Below, piece after piece: positions 1 to 6,378 of a stretch of 20,541 nucleotides of DNA. The DNA is from Legionellaceae bacterium (GTDB lineage Bacteria > Pseudomonadota > Gammaproteobacteria > Legionellales > Legionellaceae): NCBI GenBank assembly GCA_947504795.1, contig CANNJG010000013.1, positions 1 to 20,541 of the forward strand, given 5' to 3'. A program made the position numbers and the translations under genes. Positions within the stretch are counted from its first letter, which is position 1; each line of letters begins with the position of its first letter. Under the pieces are notes generated by a model that had not been told where the DNA came from, made no database searches, and worked only from the letters and a program-made list of their open reading frames with translations.

Positions 1-557
1 TGCCGCTCTCTTGTTACCAACACCCCCCGACTTATCCAAACCTACTCAATCCAACACCCAACCTGATGAGCCCGGCTGAACCGCGCTTAATCGGTATTGT
101 GACCCATGAGTTACTTCAGTGGATTTGCACCTATCATCCCAACGATTCTACCGATATTCCCTGGCAACTCGCACGCACACGTCTGAAAGCAGTCGGCGTC
201 ACCGAACCACATGCCTTTGGACGTATCCAAACTCAAGTTTTGGCTTTCTTAAACGATCCTATGGGTCAATGGATCAGCCAGTCACATACCGATGAACACA
301 ATGAATATGAGCTCCTGATTGATAAAGGTACCCGCACACGGATTATCGATAGAACCTTTATTGCTGAGGGCATTCGTTGGATCATCGATTTTAAAACCGG
401 ACAATTTGACCATCAGGCCCATGCGCATTATCAAACGCAGCTTCAAGAATATGCTGATCTCATGCAACAAAATCCGCGACAAATTATCCGGTGTGGGTTA
501 TATTATCTTATGAATAATCAATGGATTGAATGGGAGCCCGTATTATGCTTAATCTAG
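1..557 (+). CDS. C-terminal part of a RecB/AddA-type helicase-nuclease (PD-(D/E)XK nuclease domain)
   Basis: The reading frame is open from the first in-frame codon at base 3, so the gene starts upstream of the window and only its C-terminus is seen. The first ATG is at 66. Counting from that ATG, the PD-(D/E)XK layout of RecB/AddA nuclease domains is visible: a G-x-x-x-H start (GIVTHELLQ, H14), an acidic E81, IIDRTF with D95, WIIDFKTG with D108 and K110, and the downstream QLQEYA helix (125-130). D95, D108 and K110 would form the metal-binding active site. Proteins of this type resect double-strand breaks or degrade linear DNA, normally as a UvrD-like helicase fused to this nuclease and working with an AddB/RecC-like partner. 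The helicase part and partner would lie left of the window. Its stop overlaps the next gene. The nuclease call is firm; which helicase-nuclease family it belongs to is inferred. Confidence 0.8.
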   Translation, partial: PLSCYQHPPTYPNLLNPTPNLMSPAEPRLIGIVTHELLQWICTYHPNDSTDIPWQLARTRLKAVGVTEPHAFGRIQTQVLAFLNDPMGQWISQSHTDEHNEYELLIDKGTRTRIIDRTFIAEGIRWIIDFKTGQFDHQAHAHYQTQLQEYADLMQQNPRQIIRCGLYYLMNNQWIEWEPVLCLI

Positions 558-904
558 CCTATGTCGCCATCGGCTTTTTTGCAATTGCCGCCGCTTTCGG
601 ACTTATTTTGTTTCTTCAACTCGCGTGCGATCGACCTACTTTAAAGCCTGTGGTGGTCTTACATGGGATATTTGCAGTGTTTGGTTTGGGATTACTCGTA
701 ACCTATTTTATCAATCATTATCATAAAAACTTATTGAGCAGTGTGATTATCTTAAGCTTGGCGGCCTTAGGCGGATTAACCTTACTCAGTTTTGATCTGA
801 GGAAAAAAGCGCCCCCGAAGCTCCTGTTATTTCTGCACCCTATTGCCGCTATGATTGGCCTTATATTTTTAGTCTCGTACTTTTTTTTAAGTCTCCGCTC
901 GTGA
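545..904 (+). CDS. Small four-helix inner-membrane protein with an internal duplication, function unknown
   Basis: This is a 119-residue, very hydrophobic protein with four predicted membrane segments. I chose the ATG at 545 because GGAG at 532-535 sits nine bases before it. An in-frame ATG at 530 would add five residues but has no ribosome-binding site. The start lies inside the preceding nuclease gene, an overlap of 13 bases, so the two are probably co-transcribed. The two halves look like copies of each other. Each has a helix, a short basic loop, then a Leu-His-containing helix: LHGIFAVFGLGLLVTYF in the first half and LHPIAAMIGLIFLVSYF in the second. One histidine per half lies at the start of the second helix. 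I do not recognise the family. Paired histidines in helices could bind a cofactor, but nothing else supports that. Confidence 0.7.
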   Translation: MLNLAYVAIGFFAIAAAFGLILFLQLACDRPTLKPVVVLHGIFAVFGLGLLVTYFINHYHKNLLSSVIILSLAALGGLTLLSFDLRKKAPPKLLLFLHPIAAMIGLIFLVSYFFLSLRS

Positions 905-915
905 CCATAAAAGCT

Positions 916-1740
916 TTATATTCGCCGTTTTACTTTGACAATTGACATTATCTTTGTGGCGATTTCTTCAATTGAAAAATGCGTGGAATCCAAAAACTGA
1001 ATCCGCTCGCGTTGGTACAAAGCTTCTACTTCGCGGACTTCGCAACGACATTGCTCAATAGAGGAATAAGGCGTATTCGGGCGACGCTCTTTGCGGATAG
1101 ATTGCAAACGCATCGGATCAATCGTCAATCCAAATAATTTGGACCGATAGGGTTTTAAGACAGCAGGAAGGGAATGCTTATCCAAATCATCAAGGGTAAA
1201 CGGATAATTTGCAGCAAATACCCCAAACTGTAACGCCATATATAAACAACTCGGCGTTTTACCACATCGAGATACCCCAACCAGGATAATATCTGCACGT
1301 TCATACCCTTCTAGTTTAACGCCATCATCATAAGCGAGCGAAAAATTGACCGCATCAATCCGCTCATCATACCGAGCATTATCCGCCAATGCATGCGCAC
1401 GGCCGACTGTATCAGACGCTTTGATACCAAGCTCCGCTTCCAAGGGTGATAAAAAGGTATCGAACAAATCAAAAACACAAGCATTTGTTTGTTTTAAACA
1501 AGCGCGAATTTTGGGATTCACCAAAGTCATAAACACCAAGGGCTTCACGGCGTGTGAGGCATAATAGTGTTGTATTTCAGCACATATACTGTTTATTTTT
1601 GGCATGGAATCCACAAAAGGATAGACTTTTTTCTCAAACGTTATCGATTCAAATTGTGACATGAGGCTATGACTCAAGGACTCTACGGTAATCCCAGTCC
1701 CATCCGAAATCATGTACACACAACGTTTTATGTCTGTCAT
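916..1740 (-). CDS. ppsR: PEP synthase regulatory protein (bifunctional kinase/pyrophosphorylase, DUF299)
   Basis: The 274-residue protein matches the DUF299 family in length and motifs. There is an N-terminal SDGTG motif (12-16) and a P-loop-like GVSRCGKTP (155-163), the family hallmark. Family members use ADP to phosphorylate a threonine of PEP synthase, which inactivates it, and use phosphate to remove the phosphoryl group again; the protein is cytosolic. The start is fixed by an ATGA overlap with the stop of prpD (1737-1740). There is no clear ribosome-binding site of its own, so translation probably depends on prpD. Being last in the methylcitrate operon makes sense metabolically, because that cycle makes pyruvate and PEP synthase converts pyruvate to PEP. 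The P-loop is followed by SCLYMA where many family members have TSLY; this looks like ordinary variation. PEP synthase itself is not in the window. Confidence 0.93.
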   Translation of the reverse strand: MTDIKRCVYMISDGTGITVESLSHSLMSQFESITFEKKVYPFVDSMPKINSICAEIQHYYASHAVKPLVFMTLVNPKIRACLKQTNACVFDLFDTFLSPLEAELGIKASDTVGRAHALADNARYDERIDAVNFSLAYDDGVKLEGYERADIILVGVSRCGKTPSCLYMALQFGVFAANYPFTLDDLDKHSLPAVLKPYRSKLFGLTIDPMRLQSIRKERRPNTPYSSIEQCRCEVREVEALYQRERIQFLDSTHFSIEEIATKIMSIVKVKRRI

Positions 1741-3188
1741 GATTCAGACGCCCATGCGTGCATAAAGGCGACGACAGACATCGCAGCGACCGCTGCTGGA
1801 TTCGCCATCATCTCCATCAATGCCTTTGCTTTTTCAGCCGTATAATGCGTTGCGAGGTTACGTTGACTTTTCGCTTTTAATACAGGCAAGCCCTCAGCGC
1901 GTCGCCGCGGGTGCCCAATAGGGTATTCGACCGTTACGGCTTGAGTTTGATGTCCATCTGCAAACGTAATTTGGATGCGATTCGCAATGGAACGTTTATC
2001 TGCCACTAAATAATCGCGACTAAACGCCGGATCTTCTATCACCTGCATTGTCGCACGCAGCGCATCAATACGTGGATCCGCAGCAATAGCGTCCTCATAA
2101 TGCTCGGCAGTTAAATCACCAAAAAGTAAGCCTATGGCAACCATGTATTGCAAACAATGATCGCGGTCCGCTGGATTATGTAAAGCACCTTGTTTAGAAA
2201 TAATTCGAATGGCTGATTCATGGGTATATAAATCAATACGTGCGATATCTGCCCAACAGTTTTTCACTTCTGGATAGAGCTTGACGGCACATTCCACCGC
2301 AGTTTGCGCATGAAATTCCGCCGGGTAAGACAACTTGAATAAGACCTGCTCCATCACGTATGACCCATAAGGGCGTTGAAAGATAAACGGCTTCGCGCCC
2401 AAAGATACCGCATAAAATCCCCACTTAGGGGCGGTTAAAGCACTGGGATATCCCATTTCACCGGTCATACTGATAAGGGCTAACCTGACGCCACGCGCGG
2501 TTGCATCACCCGCTGCCCAGGATTTACGGGATCCCGCATTGGGCGCATGCCGATAAGTCCGTAAACTTTGACCATCTACAAAAACCTGTGACAATGTACG
2601 ACAGATCCGGTCGTGGTCGCCGCCTAACAACACACAGACCACCGCAGCAGTTGCGAGTTTGACCAAAATAACATGATCGAGGCCACAACGATTAAAACTG
2701 TTTTCTAAAGCCAAACAACCCTGAATTTCATGTGCTTTGATAAGAAGGGTTAAGACTTGTTGCATCGTAATGGGTTCAAGACCTTGGCGTTCACGTTGAC
2801 GTCCAACATAATCAGCCACCGCTAAAATACCCCCCAAATTATCGGAAGGATGGCCCCACTCAGCGGCTAACCACGTATCATTAAAATCTAACCAGCGTAT
2901 CATCGTGCCAATGTTAAACGCGGCTTGCACAGGATCCAATTCGTACGTTGTCCCTGGGACCCTTGCTCCGCCGGCAAGTTCTGCGCCTGGCACAATAGGG
3001 CCCAACAATTTGGTGCATTCCTTAAAACTCAACGCTAAAATGCCACAGCCCAACGTATCTAATAAACACCAATGCGCGGTCTCATAAGCCAAGGGACTTT
3101 GAATCGGCGTATGCAGAACATAGTCAGCTATATCGACTATCACTTGATCATAATGCGGCTTAATATTCGCTTCTACGGTTACATCCAT
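1737..3188 (-). CDS. prpD: 2-methylcitrate dehydratase
   Basis: This enzyme dehydrates 2-methylcitrate to 2-methyl-cis-aconitate in the methylcitrate cycle in the cytosol. The ATG at 3188 gives 483 residues, the usual length for PrpD. The frame stays open upstream to a further ATG at 3290, but that extension only reads antisense-free through the end of prpC and is not PrpD-like. GAGGAG at 3199-3204, inside the last codons of prpC, lies ten bases before the chosen start, and the two genes are four bases apart. The protein carries the MmgE/PrpD signature stretch RWLDFNDTWLAAEWGHPSDN near residues 95-115, and has the all-helical N-terminal domain followed by the lid domain expected for the family. 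Its stop overlaps the ppsR start by four bases. No acnD/prpF pair, the alternative dehydratase route, is present here. Confidence 0.95.
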   Translation of the reverse strand: MDVTVEANIKPHYDQVIVDIADYVLHTPIQSPLAYETAHWCLLDTLGCGILALSFKECTKLLGPIVPGAELAGGARVPGTTYELDPVQAAFNIGTMIRWLDFNDTWLAAEWGHPSDNLGGILAVADYVGRQRERQGLEPITMQQVLTLLIKAHEIQGCLALENSFNRCGLDHVILVKLATAAVVCVLLGGDHDRICRTLSQVFVDGQSLRTYRHAPNAGSRKSWAAGDATARGVRLALISMTGEMGYPSALTAPKWGFYAVSLGAKPFIFQRPYGSYVMEQVLFKLSYPAEFHAQTAVECAVKLYPEVKNCWADIARIDLYTHESAIRIISKQGALHNPADRDHCLQYMVAIGLLFGDLTAEHYEDAIAADPRIDALRATMQVIEDPAFSRDYLVADKRSIANRIQITFADGHQTQAVTVEYPIGHPRRRAEGLPVLKAKSQRNLATHYTAEKAKALMEMMANPAAVAAMSVVAFMHAWASES

Positions 3189-3192
3189 GCGT

Positions 3193-4308
3193 TCATCGCT
3201 CCTCAATGGGTACAAATACTTTCTGCTCCGGGCCAATATAGTCTGAAGAAGGCCGAATAAGGCGATTATCCGCACGTTGCTCAAATACATGCGCAGCCCA
3301 ACCCGTAATCCGCGATATCACAAAAATAGGCGTAAACAACGCTGTCGGAATACCACAGTAATGATAAGCAGACGCCGAGTAAAAATCCAAATTCGGAAAC
3401 AACTGTTTTTCACGACGCATCACCCGCTCAATCCGCTCAGATACCTCATACAATTGAACATCATGCTCCGCTTCACCCAGTTTTTTAGACCAACGCTTGA
3501 TGATATCAGACCGTGGATCACAGTCTTTGTACACACGATGTCCAAATCCCATGATTTTAGCTTTAGCAGCAAGCATCGTCATAAGCCCAAGCTCTGCGGC
3601 ATCTGGGGTTTTGAACTGCTCGATGAGTGCCATTGCTGCTTCATTCGCACCACCATGCAAAGGCCCGCGCAGCGTGCCTATTGCGGTGGTTATGCATGAA
3701 TAAAAATCGGCTAGCGTTGCTGCCGTGACGCGTGCGGCAAAGGTTGACGCATTGAACTCATGCTCTGCATACAAGATCAACGATACATTCATCATATCGC
3801 GTTGCAATGCTTGCACCGGTTTAGGGTGCAACAGCGCTAAGAAATGGCCGCCAATGGTCATCTCATCACTTTCCCCTGTGATTTCTCGCCCGAATTGATG
3901 ATAGGCAAACCAATAACAAAGCATACCCGGAAATAAAGCCAATAATCGATCCGCGATAGCCTGTTGCTTGGAGGCATCAGCCTCTGGCTCCAAAGTGCCG
4001 AGCATCGAACAACCCGTTCGCAACACATCCATGGGATGCACCGTTTTAGGAATACGTTTTAAAACTGTTTTTAAATCATCTGGCAAAGACCGTAAATCGA
4101 TCAATTTTTGTTGATATTCGGTTAGTTCTTGGCGTGTTGGTAACACACCATACATCAGCAAATAGGCGACCTCTTCAAATTGCGCATGTTCAGCGAGATC
4201 TTCGATAGTGTACCCTCTATAGGTCAAGCCTTTACCTTCTTGACCTACTGTCGCAATAGCCGATTTACCGGCAACAACACCCGCTAGACCGGCTGTTTTA
4301 TCCTTCAT
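3193..4308 (-). CDS. prpC: 2-methylcitrate synthase
   Basis: This 371-residue enzyme condenses propionyl-CoA with oxaloacetate. It is a short citrate-synthase-family protein, the length typical of PrpC rather than of hexameric GltA (about 425-430). The catalytic residues are in place: H218 in RGPLHGGAN, H257 in the citrate synthase signature GFGHRVYKDCDPR (254-266), and D308 in PNLDFYSA. AGGAG at 4315-4319 lies six bases before the ATG and sits inside the end of prpB. The gene overlaps prpB by 11 bases and is followed by prpD after four bases. It could have residual activity with acetyl-CoA, as many PrpC enzymes do, but its position between prpB and prpD supports the methylcitrate role. Confidence 0.95.
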   Translation of the reverse strand: MKDKTAGLAGVVAGKSAIATVGQEGKGLTYRGYTIEDLAEHAQFEEVAYLLMYGVLPTRQELTEYQQKLIDLRSLPDDLKTVLKRIPKTVHPMDVLRTGCSMLGTLEPEADASKQQAIADRLLALFPGMLCYWFAYHQFGREITGESDEMTIGGHFLALLHPKPVQALQRDMMNVSLILYAEHEFNASTFAARVTAATLADFYSCITTAIGTLRGPLHGGANEAAMALIEQFKTPDAAELGLMTMLAAKAKIMGFGHRVYKDCDPRSDIIKRWSKKLGEAEHDVQLYEVSERIERVMRREKQLFPNLDFYSASAYHYCGIPTALFTPIFVISRITGWAAHVFEQRADNRLIRPSSDYIGPEQKVFVPIEER

Positions 4309-5194
4309 TTTCCTCTCCTAAAAGCGCATCTAAGCGTTGCTCGTATGCGTAATACCCTAAGACTTCGTATAATGCCTCTCGTGTTTGCATCTCGGGTAAC
4401 ACCGTGGCTTGCGTGCCTTCGTGTAAAATCGTTTGATACACGCGCGCTGCCGCATGCGACATCGCTCGAAACGCACTGAGCGGGTATAATATCAGACCCA
4501 CACCCGCTTGATGCAGGGCTTTTCTAGTGAACAAGGGGGTTTTACCAAATTCAGTAATATTAGCCAGGACCGGAACTTTTATCTGTGCGGTAAAGATCTG
4601 GTACTCCTCCAACGTCATTAACGCTTCAGGAAAAATCATATCTGCGCCTTGCTCAACATAAAAAGCCGCGCGATCCATAGCGGCCGATAATCCTTCTTTT
4701 GCATACGCATCGGTGCGCGCCATAATCACAAAATCTGCATCACATCGCGCATCGACGGCAGCCTTGAGACGATCCCCCATTTCTTGGGGCGATACAATCA
4801 CTTTATTGGGACGATGGCCACAACGTTTTGCAGAGGCTTGGTCCTCTATATGGATAGCAGCAACACCGGCACGTTCCATCAACGTCACCGTTCGCGCGAT
4901 TTGAAAAGCCGAACCAAAACCCGTATCCACATCGACTAAAATAGGCAACGAAGTGACTTGAGCAATACGATTCACATCGACCAGCACATCGGTTACATTT
5001 GTCATACCCAGATCGGGTAATCCATAAGAAGCATTAGCAACACCCGCACCAGAAATATACAGCGCTTGACCACCGGCCTGCGCCAATAACATCGCAGTAT
5101 AGGCATTAACAGCCCCCAATACCGGTAAAGGCGCTTGCTCGGCTACTAGCTGACGAAATGCTCTACCTTTTGAAAGCGTCATAGGGGTATCCAT
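4298..5194 (-). CDS. prpB: 2-methylisocitrate lyase
   Basis: This enzyme cleaves 2-methylisocitrate into pyruvate and succinate, the last step of the methylcitrate cycle. The isocitrate-lyase-superfamily signature AKRCGHRPNK is present with its catalytic cysteine. VDVDTGFG carries the metal-binding aspartates, and the conserved ARTDA and ANITEFGKTP segments follow. The start is uncertain. In-frame ATGs occur at 5221, 5212, 5194 and 5182, giving 307 to 294 residues. Family members begin a few residues before the K-G-x-x-F-R motif, which favours 5194 or 5182. GAGG at 5207-5210 lies twelve bases before 5194, and only a weak GGA precedes 5182. It is the first gene of prpB-prpC-prpD-ppsR. I see no regulator such as PrpR beside it and no clear promoter. 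Confidence 0.93.
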   Translation of the reverse strand: MDTPMTLSKGRAFRQLVAEQAPLPVLGAVNAYTAMLLAQAGGQALYISGAGVANASYGLPDLGMTNVTDVLVDVNRIAQVTSLPILVDVDTGFGSAFQIARTVTLMERAGVAAIHIEDQASAKRCGHRPNKVIVSPQEMGDRLKAAVDARCDADFVIMARTDAYAKEGLSAAMDRAAFYVEQGADMIFPEALMTLEEYQIFTAQIKVPVLANITEFGKTPLFTRKALHQAGVGLILYPLSAFRAMSHAAARVYQTILHEGTQATVLPEMQTREALYEVLGYYAYEQRLDALLGEENEG

Positions 5195-5332
5195 TAAATT
5201 ACGTAACCTCATCCCATTCATGTTATCATGACCAACATCTAATCTATCTGTTGCGTAACAAGAAACCTTACATTTTTAACATAATCAGCACCCTAACACC
5301 ATTGCTCCCGGTACAAAATTATAAATAGCAGC

Positions 5333-5348
5333 TATACTTCATAGTATA
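5333..5348. promoter_or_regulatory. Inverted repeat in the prpB/5371 divergent intergenic region
   Basis: TATACT (5333-5338) and AGTATA (5343-5348) form perfect 6-base arms around TCAT. The left arm reads as a good -10 box for the rightward gene at 5371, so the repeat could be an operator overlapping its promoter. A convincing -35 box is lacking: GGTACA at 5310-5315 with a 17-base spacer matches only half of the consensus. Short AT-rich palindromes also arise by chance. Confidence 0.3.
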
Positions 5349-5370
5349 ACGAACCTGAGAACTATGAACG

Positions 5371-5946
5371 ATGCGTTACACAAGCCTACCCTTCATACTA
5401 TTATTTAGCACCTGCATCCATGCAGGAAACTCGTTGTATTGTCCCAGCAATCACGCTTATATCAATTCAGGAATGACTCAAGAGCAAGTGATCGCAGCGT
5501 GTGGCCAACCTAGCAGTGTCCAAACCACGGGTCAACCGGTGATGCAACAAGTGCCGATGGTGCAATTGGTGTATTCCACGCTTAATCAGGGCCCACCGAT
5601 GAATTTCTATCCGGGCCTTTCACCGGTTTATAAGATGTTTTCACTTCCGAGCGGCTCCGTGGGCATCAATATCCAAGTGAACTTAGTCAATAACCACGTT
5701 ACCAGTATCACCGTTAATAATGCCGAAACCAATGCCACTAATGTCTGCTCTGGCGGTTCATTTCAACTGGGTGACGCGATTAATAATGTCTACAACGCCT
5801 GTGGCAATCCTTCCATGGTCAATAATACGTATATCAATCAACCCGTCCCAAAAACTCAAAAACCGCAAGTGTGGTATTATGATTTTCAATATCAACCGAG
5901 TGTAACCTTGACTTTTGTGAATGGGCTATTACAATCCATTAACTAA
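5371..5946 (+). CDS. Secreted protein with two DUF2845/BamE-like repeats
   Basis: The 191-residue protein has an N-terminal signal peptide (hydrophobic core LPFILLFSTC, likely cleavage after IHA-18), so it is exported to the periplasm or beyond. There is no lipobox at the cleavage site. The mature part is two copies of one module. Copy 1 has C24, then GMTQEQVIAACGQPSSV (34-50), LVYST and VNLVNNHVTSI. Copy 2 has C126, then GDAINNVYNACGNPSMV (134-150), VWYYDF and LTFVNGLLQSI. Each module has two cysteines 18-20 residues apart. The helix followed by C/L-G-x-P, an aromatic strand, then a strand ending in x-V-x-x-I resembles the SmpA/OmlA (BamE)-like fold and DUF2845. The start is forced by an in-frame stop at 5365-5367. 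The ribosome-binding site is weak. Function unknown; an envelope role is likely. Confidence 0.8.
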   Translation: MRYTSLPFILLFSTCIHAGNSLYCPSNHAYINSGMTQEQVIAACGQPSSVQTTGQPVMQQVPMVQLVYSTLNQGPPMNFYPGLSPVYKMFSLPSGSVGINIQVNLVNNHVTSITVNNAETNATNVCSGGSFQLGDAINNVYNACGNPSMVNNTYINQPVPKTQKPQVWYYDFQYQPSVTLTFVNGLLQSIN

Positions 5947-5967
5947 TCTCTTACCTATGCAGACCTC

Positions 5968-6249
5968 ATGAACGCGACTATCGACGAATTAACCATTGCC
6001 TTTACGGAAGATGGTATTGAAAAAGTAAAAGAATTAAACAAACATGTTCTGTCAAAAGGCGCATGGACAACCATTATGTTTCTCTATCAAGAGTGGGACG
6101 CCGCCAAAAAGACATTTGGACCTAACAAATATGCCATACGCCGCTATCAAAAACGCAATGACCAATATTGGTTAAAATCTAAATTTACCATCTCGAGTGA
6201 TGATCAAGCACGCCAAATAATCAAGATGTTAGGTGAATGGATGGCTTAG
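5968..6249 (+). CDS. Small conserved-looking cytosolic protein, function unknown
   Basis: This 93-residue protein has no signal peptide and no membrane segment. The sequence looks like a genuine compact domain: an N-terminal stretch with acidic residues, the hydrophobic strand WTTIMFLYQEWD (33-44), a basic RRYQKRN segment (58-64), then SKFTISS and an amphipathic C-terminal helix ending in EWMA. I recall similar short proteins in other Gammaproteobacteria with the RRYQKRN...SKF.ISS pattern, but cannot name a family. It follows the secreted repeat protein by 21 bases on the same strand and may be co-transcribed. No Shine-Dalgarno sequence is obvious before the ATG, and no earlier in-frame start is evident. 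Confidence 0.65.
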   Translation: MNATIDELTIAFTEDGIEKVKELNKHVLSKGAWTTIMFLYQEWDAAKKTFGPNKYAIRRYQKRNDQYWLKSKFTISSDDQARQIIKMLGEWMA

Positions 6250-6264
6250 TTATCGATAGTATAA

Positions 6265-6284
6265 TGACCCCCGAAATTTGGACC
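6265..6284 (+). repeat. Sequence resembling an IS3/IS150-type terminal inverted repeat (possible IS remnant)
   Basis: The bases TGACCCCCGAAATTTGGACC resemble the end of many IS3-family (IS150-group) elements, which commonly read TGACCCCC, then an A/T-rich step, then GGAC. An AT-rich stretch and GAGGAG (near 6319-6324) follow, as would a transposase leader, but no transposase frame follows. The region, 6250-6378, lies between converging genes. If real, it is a decayed single end. The resemblance comes from memory and was not searched. Confidence 0.3.
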
Positions 6285-6378
6285 CAAAAATTTAATTAAA
6301 TAAAAATTGGTAAATTTTGAGGAGATCACGTCACTCGCGATCCTACCCGGGGTCGTTTCTTAATCACTGTAACAGCAG

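Noticed and set aside
3193..3290. Longer start for prpD at 3290, 34 residues upstream.
   Set aside because: That stretch overlaps prpC coding sequence, is not PrpD-like and has no ribosome-binding site, whereas 3188 has GAGGAG and gives the family's 483 residues.
5199..5206. TTACGTAA palindrome at the prpB start as an operator.
   Set aside because: An eight-base palindrome is expected by chance at this length scale, and it lies inside or at the edge of the coding region depending on the start chosen.
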